Source: Hybos culiciformis (lineage: Eukaryota; Arthropoda; Insecta; Diptera; Hybotidae). Taken from it: a DNA stretch of 64,000 bases. Positions 12,686 to 27,432 of this stretch are shown here, in pieces (position 1 is the first letter of the stretch; the number at the start of each line of letters is the position of its first letter). The stretch lies in assembly GCA_964007475.1 (NCBI GenBank), contig OZ023273.1, forward strand, positions 7,149,234 to 7,213,233, given 5' to 3'. A program made the position numbers and the translations under genes. Under the pieces are notes generated by a model. The model made no database searches and was not told the DNA's origin. It saw only the letters and a list, made by a program, of their open reading frames with translations.

Positions 12686-14878
12686 TTTATAGTTAATCAA
12701 ATAACATTCGAGAGCCAGATATACAATACACAGACATTATAGAAGAATTAAAAAAGTTGAATTCGTATAAGACGAATTTATTTCAATTTCTTACTATCAC
12801 TTTTTGATTACTATTCGCAACCCCATTATAATTTTAAACAAACTATTAAGTGGATATGTGGTTTCAAAATATAAAATGATGATTATTTTAACAATTTATA
12901 GTTCCATTCAAAAATTATACATGAACATTGCGAACTTAAATTTAAAGAATGTTAAAGTTTGATTAATGGTTTAGACGAAACAAAATATATATATATGTAC
13001 ACACAATACATGAAAACATGGTAATACAACTATTTCAAATGTTAACCGTGACATATAGTGTTTTTTTTTTTTAATAATTCTTACTATATAAATAAGAAAT
13101 TTATAAACAAAAGTACATCAAATTGTTGAACAATAAAAAAATCTGTATATGTCTACACCAAAATGACTTTAAAAACCTAATAAAATGGGTAACTAAACTA
13201 GGATGGACGGTTTAAAAAATAAAAAAAAATTGATGAGAAACCTTTTAATCGGATTACGATACAGAAAAAAAAAAATTAAAATTAGCACAATAATTGTAAA
13301 AAAAAAAACTTTGAACATTATTTCATGAAAAACAAAGTTCTTTAATAAAACATTTAAACTTTATCTCAATAACAAATTTTTCACTGATCATTTCATATTT
13401 TATTAACAATATTATGTTTAATTATTTAAATAGTTAAATAGTTATAAAAGTTAAATAGTACTTATACGAATAAAGTTTTAATTACTTCACAGCAAATTTC
13501 TAAAGTAAACTATTAAAAAATTTTGGACATAAATCATTTTAATACACAAATAGAAATAAAATTTACATATATGTAAACTCTAAATGCGAATGATGACATC
13601 TCGATGTTATTGTCACTCTTACTCACATCCAAAAAAAAACAATCTACCATCTGTATTTCAGATAAATAAAATAAACCACTTTTCTTTTTTTGCCGGACCC
13701 CAGTGTCAAGAAAAAACATTAATATAAAAGACCGTAGACAGGAAACTCATTCCAAAGCTCTGTAAACTATACTTAAAATGCTCTTTATTTTCAATTCATA
13801 TATATACATTATACATCATATATATAATACGTATAATATGTATTTATACCTAATTTTAAAATGATTTTCATTATCTAAATATGGTAGCGAAAATCTTCTA
13901 GATATTTTTGTTACTATTTAACAGTTTTCAAGAAAGAAAAATTAATTTAAAGATTTGTCGGTGATTGTGTTAAACATCAAATGATTATATTTCAATCGCT
14001 TGTTAAACTTACAAAATAAAAAAAAACAAAAACCTTGTATTGTCTTAACAAAACATTTTTGATTTTCTTTTCGAAAAAAAAAACCAAATAAAAACAATAT
14101 TCTTTGGGGAATTTTAAAAGTTGTGTACATACACCATACACTTTTAAAAAAAAAAAAAATAAAATCTAAAAGAATAAAAAATTACATGGTATACATACAT
14201 ACGAACGTCAATATGTATGTTATATGTAATTTTAATGATAAACAAGAAAATAATGTTTTCTCAAAGAAACCAGAAAACATATGTTCCTTAAGTCTGGCCG
14301 GTTGGATTTGTCTCCAATAGATTTTTTATTTGCAATTTTAATTCAATTTGATTTTTTGATCAGATTAAATTGATAAACTTTTTTTTTTCTTCTGTATTTT
14401 GTAGCTATATGTATATTATTTTTATAAAAAATTATAAATATCTTTTAATTGAACATTGCACACTTTAAGGATGAAATCTATGTAGACCGTATTATATATG
14501 TATATATATATTACATTAATTATTTTTATGACAACGAACGGAATGCTTATGGGACTAAGGATAAGCATTAACATTAAGATTATTCTATATATCTTCTTTA
14601 ATTAATTTATTATGCACCAGACAATTTATTTCATATCATAATTGATGCAATTGCTCAACATTTATAGAAATTTAATTATTATAAAAAAAAATTAATAAAA
14701 CATTATTTTCTAAATGAATACATATTACTCAAATTTTATTTATTTCATTTGTATAATATGAAAATCTTGCATATTCTTCCCTAATTCAGTAAATGTCTGA
14801 AGAATCTGAAGTCGTTATTTAATTTAAGTTATACAAATGGATTATTATTCTTCTAACAACTTTTTTTTTTTTATATAG

Positions 14879-15129
14879 GTCACATTCTTGATGATGGCCG
14901 ATTGGATCACCATCCACAAGCCACAACTCAAATGGCGATATATGGTGCTACAACTGGTCTACGACCAACTTCATCTAGCAGTAATTCACCAGGAAATCAT
15001 CATGCAAATGCAGCTGCTGCAGCTGCTGCTCTCTTAGTAGTTCCTCAGCCAATCAATGCAACTAAAATGGGCTCAGGATTAACAAATGGGGGTACTGGTC
15101 GAAAATACCAATGTAAGATGTGCCCACAG
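14879..15129 (+). CDS. rn: rotund/squeeze-family zinc-finger gene, exon c: Ala/Ser/His-rich linker and first half of zinc finger 1
   Basis: A 251-nt exon entered in phase 1 (acceptor ATATAG at 14873-14878) and left in phase 0 (CAG|GTAAGA at 15129/15130). It encodes a low-complexity linker with Ser-rich, His-Ala and poly-Ala stretches, then GTGRKYQCKMCPQ. The final CxxC pair is the first half of a C2H2 finger. The second half (IFSSKADLQMHTQIH) starts the exon at 42345, and joining them gives a perfect CX2CX12HX3H finger. That reconstruction across 27 kb is strong evidence that the two exons are spliced together. Reading on past the donor gives an AT-rich nonsense tail and a stop at 15277-15279, which is not expected to be used. 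Confidence 0.88.
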
Positions 15130-16908
15130 GTAAGAAAAGTATGTCGAAATTTTTCTACTAATCCATCTATGTTTGTAGCTATAATTTTATGCTTTTTTGT
15201 TTTTCTGTTTCTCTACATACAAAAATCAGTTGGCCTGATAATTTTTTGTATATTTTTGATGTGTCTGAAAATTGTATGAATATTTTTCAAATTTAAGCCT
15301 TAAATATAATTTATAATTCCAGAATTACAAGCTATAAATATAAACTATAATGTATCTTTAAGTATTTTTCTAATCCACATTCTTGAAACTGCCAATCTTT
15401 AAATATAACCAGAAGATTTTTAAATTCATTTATGACTAGCAACATAACTTTATAAAAATTAACTAAAAAAAAAATTCTCAAAATGTCCCACAATGCGGAA
15501 ATAGAGCAGCAAAAAACAATTTTTATTTGCATCTGCAACTCCGAATTTAACCAAATTAGTGTTCTGAATTATAATTAGGTTAAATATTGATTTCAGAAAG
15601 TGTTTGCATAAAATCATAAACTTCTTTTTCAAATTAATATTTTCATTGAAATAACATAATTTGATGATATCGATTTCAGATATAAAAAAAATTTTAACTT
15701 GTGCGGGCTTTTACCAAAATAATGTCTCTGATACTTTTTACACAATATTAATCAACATTTTTTTATGATTTCTTTAGTAGTAAGTTCCATTATTGAAATT
15801 TCATAAAACTTTTAAATTAATGAAAGATAAATCAAATATTCTACTGCTACGGTAGTTTATTTCTTCTATGTTTTAAGGCGTTTTTAAAATTGTTTTTTTT
15901 TTATTAAAAACCAAACATGGAAGGAGAAATCTGAAGAATATTTGTACCCATCTTTTTGTGTGTTTGAATTGATTGTGTATACCAGTGAAGTTATGTCAAC
16001 TGCACGGTAGTGTCCATGCACGCCGAAGTTTCAATGTTGGCTATAAAGGTATAATATCATTTAAAATCTCTAGATTCACAATCCTACTGCCTGTTTTGAA
16101 TACAAACATTTTGAAAGCAAAAATATTAACATAAAAAAAAAGTTTTATTATTGGAAGATTCTTAAATTATTGTAAAACATATTTAAAAGTGCATATAAAA
16201 TATATGTCCATCATCTGATATTAACACAGCAAAAAGTTTTTCCCACGCATTATTAATAATTTTTTATTATATAGGCGCCCTTTGAAAAAATTTATAAAAA
16301 TATTTTCAACTTATTTCAATTATGAATATTGTTAATCCTTCTTGGACAATTTTGTCACCCAATCCTCAATCCTGTCTAATTTTATATTTATATAATTATC
16401 ATATATACAGGGCTGATATGCATAGCATACCGTTAATTGCGGTATAAAAATGTTATTACGGTTGAACTAACGGAAAAAAAAGAAAATTAAGAATGTATAG
16501 CAATAATATTAAATTACCAAAAAATTTTGTTTTTTTTTGTTTTGTATCATAAATGAAAAGATACATGGTTGTGGATTGTCTTTAATGTGTACGAAAATCA
16601 ATATCATTTCATAAACAAACAGGTGATGCTCAAAATAATTTTTAAAAATTTAGAAGAAAAAAAATACATAACTTTTATTTATGTTACAAAATATGAATAA
16701 ACAATATATGTTTACATATGTTGTAGTTTTTTTTTATGCTTTAAAAAGGTAAAAAATAGTAGTAAAAAAATTTATTGTAAAAACCAAATAAGTTTTTAGA
16801 TAAATCAAACTTAACTATTTCATTTTTGAAATACATAATATGATAATTTTTTTAAAATTTTAAAATTAAATCGAATTTCTCGAATAGTCCTGTCAATGGT
16901 AGAAACGC

Positions 16909-16965
16909 TTTTGTGAGAGCGATATTCTCAAAAAAAATAAGTATAAGCTCATGGGCTTGTGATTT
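16909..16965. repeat. Diverged half copy of the 12.4-kb foldback element
   Basis: This segment keeps TTTTGTGAGAG, ATTCTCAAAAAAA and AGCTCATGGGCTTGTGAT in the same order as the right arm of the 12373-12685 element, with substitutions. The complementary arm is missing, so it is an old truncated relative and shows that the foldback is a dispersed family. Confidence 0.65.
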
Positions 16966-19713
16966 AAAGACTCACTAAAGCCTCTATGATTTTATCTAAA
17001 ATATCAGTGTAGATTAGAAAATATATCTTAGATCTAACTTTTTTATTTAACATCTCATGGGTATTATGACTACCCAATTCTAATTATAGTAATAATAATA
17101 ACTTAACATTAATTATATCAGAAAAATGTTTTTGTTTTTTTTTTTTAACTTTTGTCATCATTATCATTTAACGTGTTTTTATTTTGCAAAATATCAATTT
17201 CATTTTTTTCAACAAAATCACACGCTTATCTTTGCACTTTTAGTATCAATTAATAAAATCTTGTGTGTTCCAAAAAACAAAAAAAAAAAACGTAATAATT
17301 TTGGATGCGATATTATTAAATTTTTCAAATTGGTGGTCAATCAAACAGGTGTTCGTTTTAATAAAGGAGAACTTTTTTTTTATATTCAGAACAATACCTT
17401 TATACACACGAATATCAAATTTTAAGACCAACATTGAAGACAAAGTTTGCGAAATTATTTTATATAGTGTATTATTTTATATAGTAATAATGGTTTCAAT
17501 AAAAGTTAGTTAGTTAAGAAAGATGTGAATGTTTAGAAAATGTTGTGACTTAACTTTATGACTTCTTCTGGCTTATCAGAAATTAAAAATTTATTTTGAA
17601 GGTGTTAAATCTCAAATTTTCATGAAATTCGCCTATTCATCTGTGTTAATGTTAACTGTTTATCCACCAATTAACATTTTTTGCCCCGAGTAGAATAAGA
17701 ACCAACAGCCAATTTTTGTGACTTAATTATTATATATACAAACATACATCATAGAATAAAATATATTTCCACTCAAATGGCACTAATCTGAACATTAGAG
17801 CAAAATTGACATCATAAATTAATATATTTTTCTTTATAAATATAAATAATTCTTTAAATTTTTAGAGCTTCCACAAGATCATTATAAAAAATATTGGCCA
17901 AATTAAAATAACATTTTATTTAAACTTATATAAGAAGTATTAGTATATACATATATATATTATGTTAGTCTATCTGTACAGTATATCCTTTTATCTTTCT
18001 AAATTAAAATTAATTAAAAAAAATTCTTTTTTATTAACAAAAAAAAAAAAAAGTTCTTCTTTCACAAAAAAAAAACAAAAAAAAAAAACAAAAAAAGGAA
18101 ATATAATTAAGCCTTGGGCAATTTTAATGCTTCCAACTAACTGATCACCCAAAATTCCACCACCTTCGTCTAACTTTGTTCACCGAAAAAAAATTTAAAA
18201 AAAAATCTATTCAACTCTTTCTTTTTTTTAATTATTTTATACATTTAAAAAAATGTATTTTTTATTATATATTAAAAAAAAATAAAATAAAAAAAAAGAA
18301 CTTTATGGTGTTGGGTGGTAGTACAATTGAGTCGCGCAGGACATCATTATTCCAATTTTTCTTCGTTCTTTTTTTTAATTACACAAAAAAAAAATCTATT
18401 TTAAAAAGTTTAAATTTTTATGCTTCAAAAAAAAAAACCTAGTAAAAATAAATAAAAAAGAAAAAACTTTACGCAGCACTTTATGCGCTACATAGTACAC
18501 CACGTAAAGTAAAACCCATCATTTCGGTCAGAACCATAATAGTGTAAAATAATATATATTATATATATTGTATATATATATAAAAAAATAAATAAAAAAT
18601 ATGCACACATGGTCAGAATTTTTATTTTGAGGAATAGCTGGAAAGTTGCAAAATAATTTCTTTAAATATTATAATAATATCCTTTTAATTTTTTTGTATT
18701 ATAAGAAAAATTCATTTAGAATTCTAGAATTTAATTTTTTTTTTGCGGCAAAAAGAAATATTTTATTTGATTCACTACTATTACATACTATATTACATTT
18801 TATTAAGTTTGAACAGAGAAATTTAATAAATTATTTTTAGCTAATTATATAGTTTTGAATTTCAACCTATTATATTATAATACTATTATAAAACATTTAA
18901 AATATTGAATTGAATCATTAAATAATATTATTATGCTCTCAATATTTTAAGTTTTAAAAGCTTTTAACATTGCCACTGGCGATGATATTTACAAAAAATT
19001 CGAACTGAAAATTCTAATAATTTTATTTTTGACATTCGCTAACGCAAAGAACGATAAACTATAAAATAAGGTTTAAATAAAGATTTTTATTGAAAATATC
19101 ATTTTAACTTTATTTAGTTTTATGCCGAATAAATTTCAATTTAATAGATGAACCAAAATCTGGAATTTTATTGCCCATATCACAAATCGTTGAAATATGA
19201 AATGCTCTGAGAACTAACTAATAAACTGACTAACTAACTAATTAACTAACTGGCTTACGATTAATCTTTTTGTTGAGAGCTTACTTCATGGTTAATATTA
19301 TAAATTTTTTAGAGTAGCTAGATTAAAGTCGCACACAAGATACACGGTTTTGATTTAAGTGAGGATAGATACTTTAAAACAAATGTAAATATATGGGTAT
19401 ATGTATAATTCAATAATTCAGTCTTATTTCTGTCTAAAACACTATATAAGGAATTTTCGACAATTACATAACTGTAATTCCGGAAATTAATAAGTTAAGA
19501 AAAGCCACCACGGGTTAGGAACCACGACTACACTTATTGGTCTCTATTGTATTACAGCCGTGAATCGAATTCATTCCTTGGGCTGGAATATGTCTAACAT
19601 TTGCCTCAATTTTTCAGTTGATCTAAGTGTTTGTGTATTTATTTAAATATTATTATTGCAAAAAAGAATTAATTTACAATACCTAATAATAATAGGAAAT
19701 TAGAGTCTCTTAA

Positions 19714-20239
19714 GAGCCCTCCATGTGAAATTCTGTTTTCTATTTTTGCAGTTTTTTTTGTTTTATTTTACAGAAAAAAAACGGCCGTGAAAAATGCGAC
19801 AAAAATTGTACGAAAAACACCTCTACCAGAAAATCACAAAACTATATTTGAATTTTATTTCTGTGCAGAAACTGTAATTTATCAAAAAAATTAAAAAATT
19901 CTTAGAAATAAATGAAATTAATTAAAAATTGTTTAGGAAATTAAAGAAATTCAAAATTTCACGTCACCAGCCCTGGAAAGTGGTATTTTAGCTTTATTAC
20001 TGCGTTTGAGATTTTTTATTATCTTTTTCCTTTACTTCAGAATCCAAGCAAATATGTTCAAGTTTTTTAAAGGCTCATTTGGGCCAAAAACTCAAAATAT
20101 AAAAAATCCGCCTCACCTACTCTGGAGCCAGTTATATACTCTCTAACATATCAAAAAATCACTTCAGTCTAGATTGTAGTACCCTACAATCAAAGCCAAA
20201 CTAAGACCAATTTTTTGCAATTTTTCACATTGAGGGCTC
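19714..20239. mobile_element. 526-bp non-autonomous element with inverted termini flanked by TTAA
   Basis: The left end GAGCCCTCCATGTGAAA (19714-19730) and the right end TTTCACATTGAGGGCTC (20223-20239) are inverted repeats with one mismatch. Both are flanked by TTAA (19710-19713 and 20240-20243), the target site of piggyBac-like transposons. TAA or TTA as used by Harbinger elements cannot be excluded because TTAA is its own complement. No transposase frame is visible inside, so this is a MITE-like derivative. Confidence 0.75.
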
Positions 20240-22884
20240 TTAACATTAAGTATTTAATAAGTTTCAAGTTCAAGCCGAATTATAGTGTTAGACTTAATTT
20301 TTTTTTTCAAAAATATTAATAACTAATCATATATTAAAAGAATTAAATTTTTAATGATTAATTTATGCATTCATATTATACCTATAGAAAAAAAAGAAGA
20401 TTTCTAGTTTTAATTGAAATTGGTTTGAAAAATATATTATGGATATTGCATAATGATGCTAACATATGGGAGGAGCTTTTGTTTTTGTTGCAAAGTTTTT
20501 TTGTTTAATGCGCTTTTAAATATTTCCTAAAATTTGCATTTCTGCTGAAAAGTTTTAATTAAAAAAGTTACATTTGCTAAAAAAAAAAAAACATTAAAAA
20601 TGACTGGCGTTTGAGGTTTTCTTTTAAATTTATTTAAAACATTTTACCCTTGAATGAATAAAAATTAAATACGACAATCTAATCACTATATTATTTATGA
20701 AACAATATTGTCGAAAACCTCTAAGTATCCTCTTTATGCAATAATTTTAGACTTAGACGACCAATTATTTGTCAATATCATCAATTAATAAAATAATGCC
20801 ACTTTTTCTAGGAATTAAATGAGTTCAAGAAATAATTGAACTACTTATCGTTTTTTTTTTACCTGTCAAGCTTAAAACGGACTTTCACTTCTTTACATCG
20901 AAATCCTTTGGAATTTTCATGTATTTCATAAATATAAAAATTTTGTATGCAAATAATTTAGAACCTTCGCAAGATATTCACCTCTTTTTTATTCATATAA
21001 GAAGTTTGACATATTTGACATTTTAAAAATTAAACAACAACTTTTTTTTTGGTTTGTCACGTTTGTGTTAAAAAAGGAGTGAAAAAGAATGTGTAAAACA
21101 GGTATAAGGAAACTTTTAAGAAATTCGTTCAGAGTGTATAAGAAAATATTCGCAAGCGGAAGCCAGAAACCCACGGAGTCTTACTTTTAGGCGCTATCAA
21201 AAATATTAAGTTTCAGGGCCGAAAAATGATAGATCAACTACTGACAAACGAACAAACAGGAAAATATTCATTTATACAAACATTCAGACGCAAAGTAAAC
21301 ACATGTAGTTAGTACGTTCTATAATTCTTTACTTAAAAAAAATTTTAAATTTCCTATTTCGGTTAGAATATGCAAGAAATTTATTAGTAAGCAGTTATGT
21401 TTGCAAAAAACACTGACAAAAAGGTTACAGTTTAGGCACTTTTATAATCCCAAATTAATAAAATGTTAACATCAATTAAGAACTTGAAGTAACATTAAAG
21501 ACAACACTGTAATACGAGCTGAATATATACAAGAAAAGTTTTCGCTATTTTACTATTAAATTTTTTTTTTATTTTTAATTTCCATTTATTTAAGAAACTC
21601 AATTAAGAACGAACAATTATGCGAACTTATTGATTGTTGATTCCAGTACAAACATATATATGATAAAAATTGTAAGGAAAATTATAAATATCAATAAATG
21701 ATATTCCATTATATATATATATATAGAACATAATTATGTTAAATTTTTAAACGAAATTAGTATATTTTTCTGTCACATAGGATTGAAGTGATTCAAATGC
21801 ATTTTAATTATTCAACTAATGATTAACAGGAAAATAGTGAAAGCGTCCTTAGGCAATAATTACTTTAGAAATACCTTATTAAAATTTTAAAATCTTTATC
21901 TCCATTTTTCAACCTTATCTAATATATTTAGTTTTAGTAGCTCCTAACAATGCCTTTATTTAATTTAATACATATTTTTCGTTTCTTTTGAATTTTCATT
22001 ATTATTGTATTATGATGCTGGTTCGTTTTGGAGTGGATCATTTTAGTGGGATTTAAGATCATTTATGTGTAGTGCATGAATCTTTAACGAAATCTTCCCA
22101 ATATCAGTTTTATATATAATATATTTATATATTCTTTTTATGCAATTTAAGTGCATTGAAGGCACTCAAAATTATATTATAAGCCATACTATTCTGATTT
22201 ATACTATAATAGAGTTGATTTGTCAACACTCCTACAACAAATGACCTCAACCTTATACCTTAGATCCGTTTTTTGTGAATATTATAAAAACAACTACTGA
22301 ATTTCAAACTACCAATTATTTAAAGCTTATGTTATAATTTTTTTTTTAATTTTGCTTGTATATGTAATATGTCAACAAATTGAAAATACTTTCACTGTGA
22401 AAAAAGTGATTATTATGTGACACTTAACATATTAATGTTAAAATCCATCATAATTTTTGAAAAATTTTATAATCAATTATCTCTCAATTTTTATCAATTG
22501 CAGCTGAAGTCTGTGTACTAAAGAATACATTATGCAAGCTTTAAACATCAAGAAGCAGAAATTAGAGTTCTAAAATTTATATACAACCTATTACATGAAA
22601 TAGTACAACCGTTATTACATGAAAATTTATTAATAACGAGCTCGAAAGCATACTATTAGCTAAATATCAATAAAATCACTTTTTTTTTCTATATTCTTTA
22701 ATTGGAAAAGTTGTAAAATTTTCTATTATTAAAGCCTAGAAAGAATTATTTAAATATCCTATTATAATTTTATTTATGGCGCTGATCCTAATATAGGAAA
22801 GAGTTGATGGAGAATCTTGATAGAAATTTGCATACACATAAAAAAAATGTTAAACATTTTTTTTTAATCGCCTCTCTCATTCTG

Positions 22885-22908
22885 AAAAAAAAAAAAAAAA
22901 AAAAAAAA
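22885..22908. repeat. A24 homopolymer
   Basis: Twenty-four consecutive A residues, the longest A run I saw on the + strand. It is preceded by CGCCTCTCTCATTCTG. Length is prone to sequencing error. Confidence 0.9.
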
Positions 22909-23860
22909 TTGATATTTCAAACAAGTGCTTTTCTTTTTTCATCATTCTTTAAATTTCTAAAATAATTTCTCATTTGAAACAATTTCAACTTTATATAATT
23001 TAAATACAGTTGAAATTCAAATTTAATTTATGAAAAATTTTGAATTCTCGACAAATCTGCCCATATAATTGATAACAATTTTTATGATTTTTTGGAAAGT
23101 TCATTCTCATACTCCTTTTCGCAATTATGCAATAATTTCGCACTATTAAAATTCGCAGCGGCCGCATGTTTAAAATATATCTATAATAATTGTCCTTTTT
23201 AGAAATCTTTATACTATGTTTTAATCTCTTTCTCAGAATACCAAATTCATATTTCTCCATTGCATAAGATGACCCTAAACTAAAAGAAAAAAGTAAGATA
23301 ACATTAAGACCAAAAAAATTAAACTTAATTGATTTCAAGCATAAAATTGTGTTTGGTTTAGGTATTTTTAAATATTCATATGTTTAATAACACTGAAAGA
23401 CTTTAATATAAGCTTGCTTTTTAGTTACAAAAAAGGAATCAATCGAAAACTTTAAAAAAAGAATTAACAGGAATGAAATGGGGAAAGTATATCTAAAAAA
23501 GGATAAGAATTTTTTAAATTCGAAAAAAAAAATAGAAATATTTATATATGCACAAATATAATATATATATATATAGATATTATTATTTTTTTTACAATAT
23601 TAAAAAAAATGCGCGCAAACACTAATACAAAAAAAATAAAATTATAAACTAGAGATGTTTACCGGCTAAATAAGCATTTTTGAAATATAATGAATAATGG
23701 GATGAGGAAAAAAAAAAATTTTTATATTTTTTTTTTTTTCTTTTTTGAAAATATCCTAGAGAATTATTTTCACCGAAAACGTGTTGAAGCAAAAAGAAAG
23801 TTGAATCTACAAAAAAAAAAGCAATATATACTACTCATGTATATATAATACTTATTTTTT

Positions 23861-23877
23861 GTTGTTGTTGTTGTTGT
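23861..23877. repeat. (GTT)n microsatellite
   Basis: Nearly six GTT units in intronic DNA, preceded by a T-run. Confidence 0.9.
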
Positions 23878-26800
23878 AGTATAAAACCCTTTTTGAAGGC
23901 TTTGATGTGAATTTTTTTTTCTTTTTTATTAATGCCCATGCCTAAGTTTTGGTTAAAATATATAGTAAAGGTATTAGTATATATTTGATGTCCAGGGATT
24001 TATCATTTATTTCGGGTGAAAAATAATATTAGTCTATATAGCATATTGACCATCAATGGCTGTTGTGTTATTATTTTTGACAGAGATTGTAAAATTCTTT
24101 TTTATAGATCTAATGTTTAATAAAAGAAAAATATTTGTACAGAAATACTTAATACCGATTGTTGCTTTTTTGATTATAAATTTTCATTACAAAAATTAAA
24201 TTTGAGATAAAACTATTTGCAAAAAAAAAAAAATCTTAATATACCTTCGATGACAATTGGCGTAATAATGTAATAGATGATATAGACCATTTTATCCTTA
24301 TTGGTAACAGGTGGCGTAGTTGATTTTCTCTTGCTTTATCTTGCTTATATCAATTATACTCCTAGGATATTTATTATCAAAAGTATTTGATTTTTTTGAT
24401 TAGTTAAGAAGTTTTTTTTTATTTAAATTAACTTTTAACCAAAATATACTTGTTATAGTAATATTAAAGATAGTGTTCCTCCAAAAAGTTAATATATTTT
24501 ATAGAATTTATGTCTAACTATTTTGTATGCTATGCGTACCTATAGTTCTTATTTTTAATTCTAATGCTGTCCATAATTTCCAACAAATTAATAGACGACA
24601 CTATTAAATTGCGAAAATTATGTAAAAATTTATCTAAAATAATCTAATAAATATTTTTTTTCAATAAATGTTATATATAATAATTGCTATAATAGGTACA
24701 TTCATATTGAATAAAAAAAAAATTTTTTACAAAACTATATTAGCAAAGTCCACTTATTTTCTAATAAAAAATGACTATACAGGACTAAAGAAAATTCTTA
24801 AATATTTATTATAAAAAACTATAAGAACATTAAACTTCGATTTGATAGTTTTTTAAAAAAAAACAACAAAAATACTTAATTCAAGTCGACAAATTGAAAA
24901 AATGAATCAAAGACTGGACACTACGCCGCTTTAGGATAAATGCAGTATCACTACATCATGAAGGATTGATGGTCAAAACCACTAGATTCCAAGATTCTGA
25001 TATCACAGTCATTCGTAATTTCAGCTTAAATGTTTAACCCTCTTCCTATACTCGAAATCAAATAATGAGGCCGCGTTTTCTCTTTAAACTGATTTTAAAA
25101 GGAACCAGAATGCTAGGAAGATTTTTTAGCATATTAACTTTAACTGATTGATGACCATGAAAAAATTTATAATTTCAGCATTTGACTATTAAGATAAATG
25201 ATTGAATCGAAAAAAAAATTTTTTAATCTTAATAGTTCGATAGTTCTTGTTAGTTTGAAATATTTTTTCAGAAGATCACTTTTTAAATATCTTTTTATGT
25301 CATTTCAACTTGCTAATCATTGCTATGCTACCTAATATTTAATAAAAACACTATAGTTTAATGTTGACATATAACTCTTATAAATTATTTTTAAAAGCTA
25401 TCAAGCCACAGGAAACTAAGAGCCCAAATGAAAAATATAACCTTATGCAAGGAATGGGCGGGCGCCAAAAACTGATTAAACTGCATGTACTATTTATTCA
25501 ACAATATATTGTGCATTTATAATAAATAGTTTTTAAATGGAAATTAACAAAAAAAAAAATAAATAAAAAATTCTAAAAAATAAAATTTAGCCCGTTCTCC
25601 ATTAATAAAAAATTTTGCATTTTTTTTTTTTTTTACTAGTAGGACCCATCATTTCTCATTTAAAAATATGACTATGACAAAAACAGTAACAACAAAACCA
25701 AAATAGTAAACCTTTCTATGAAAAAAATTGCAACGAATACTTCATGATGAAAATGTTGGGTATCATTTTACCACCCTAAACTCCCAACATCACATCTTTA
25801 GAAAGAAAAAAATCATCAAAACGGGGGAATTTTTTTTCATTTTTTAAATGTACATACAAAAAAAATATAAAAGAAAATAGTCGAGAGTTAAAAAATGTTC
25901 AAAGGCTGAGAAAAAAGGATAATAAAAAGAATCTGCACTGAACAGAATAATTAGTTCAATCTCTACGACTTTAAAATTTCTTCTTACATATTTATATAAA
26001 GTTTTTTTGTTCTAAGTACTATAAATAAAATAATGTTTTTTAAGGATATTAGGATATTACCTACAAAGACAAAAAAAAAAAGGTTTTTTTCTTAGAAATA
26101 GTAAATTCAAATTATTATTCGTAAATCAGCAATTAAATAACATTTTATTTAAAAACATAATATTATAAAATAAGATACATGATAATATTTTTCCGTGTAC
26201 ATAAAGTTGATATTTTTATAGATATAGAGATACTATGTAAGGTACAAAACATAGTATTTAAAAAAAAAAATCTAAAGAGAATCATAAAAAAAAAATCTTC
26301 CAAAAAAATATTGTATATGTTAAAAGCATAAAAAAGAGACTGATATAAAAAAAATTCAAATTTTTTTTTTTCATAATGTGCGGTGGTGTATATAACTGTT
26401 AATAGGTAATAAAATTAAAAATTTAGCATTGGAACTTTTGTATCCTTTTTCTTAAAACATTAGAATTTATTTAGCCAATGTTGTAAATTTAAAAGCTTTT
26501 CTAGACCACCCGTTACCATACTCATTAACGACCACGGGCTTAAAACTAGTTTTATTAATATATAGATAATTCTTGATAGTGTACATACATAAATACTTAC
26601 TTACTTTTTTTTTGTGTTTCGACTATTATGGATCTGAATAAGTTACTCGTATTTATTTTTTGACAGACTTAAAAACATAAATCAGCAAACAGCAACATAA
26701 GGCACCAAACAGTTTTTTTAAACTACTAAATATTTTAAAAAAGAATATGAAAATTATAAAAAATAAAAGTAGTACCTTCGTCACTGCTCTAAGGAATAAA

Positions 26801-27407
26801 AAATAAAAATATAAAAGCGTTGTTATAATATGAAATGATGATGCAAGGTGGCAGAAAATATATTTGTATATATATAAAAAAAAAAAAGGAAAAAGTTTAA
26901 CAAAAAATTCGTATTTAAAAAAAAGGAAGATAAAAAATAAAAAAATGTTCTCCCTTTTTTTTTTTTTTTTTAATACTTATTACTCTTTAACATTAAAATT
27001 CTGTAGCATAAAAAATTTGTTTTGTGCACTCTCTCAAAGGCTTCATAATTTGAGGGCTCCCCGAAAATTTCTTTATATTTTTTTTTTAGATTTTTTTTTT
27101 TTTTTTTTAATATATATAAAACATAAAAAAGATATAATATTGTTTCAGATTTTTTTTTTCTGGTATTTAAAAAAAAAATGAACCATTTTTTAGTAGAGTT
27201 TTACATTTGGTGATGAATCGTGTATAATGAATCTTTAACAAAAAAAAAGAAGAAAAAAAAAAAAAAACAAGTTGATAAAAAACAAATATCTTTAACGTAA
27301 AGAACAAAAAAAAAAATTTTCCAAAATATAGAAAACCTAAATATACGAAAATGTAAACCGTCGCCGTCGTCGATGTTATTTTAAAACCGCGCCGTTTTTT
27401 TTTTTAC

Positions 27408-27432
27408 TATTATTATTATTATTATTATTATT
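27408..27432. repeat. (ATT)n microsatellite
   Basis: About eight ATT units, adjacent to a small GC-rich patch (27357-27396) containing GTCGCCGTCGTCGATG. Confidence 0.9.

Larger units (their letters stand above)
6856..14878. other. Large intron (8.0 kb) of the rn-like gene
   Basis: AT-rich intron with consensus donor and acceptor. It contains a TAA microsatellite (7958-7983), a decayed retroposon-like patch (about 9430-9760) and the foldback element at 12373-12685. I see no exon or RNA gene in the remainder. Confidence 0.65.

Noticed and set aside
23000..23338. A 112-codon minus-strand open frame with a hydrophobic, signal-like start
   Set aside because: It has no ATG at its start (TTG; the first ATG leaves 86 codons), shows no recognisable motif and lies inside the rn-like intron. 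Possibly a chance frame; kept only as a note.
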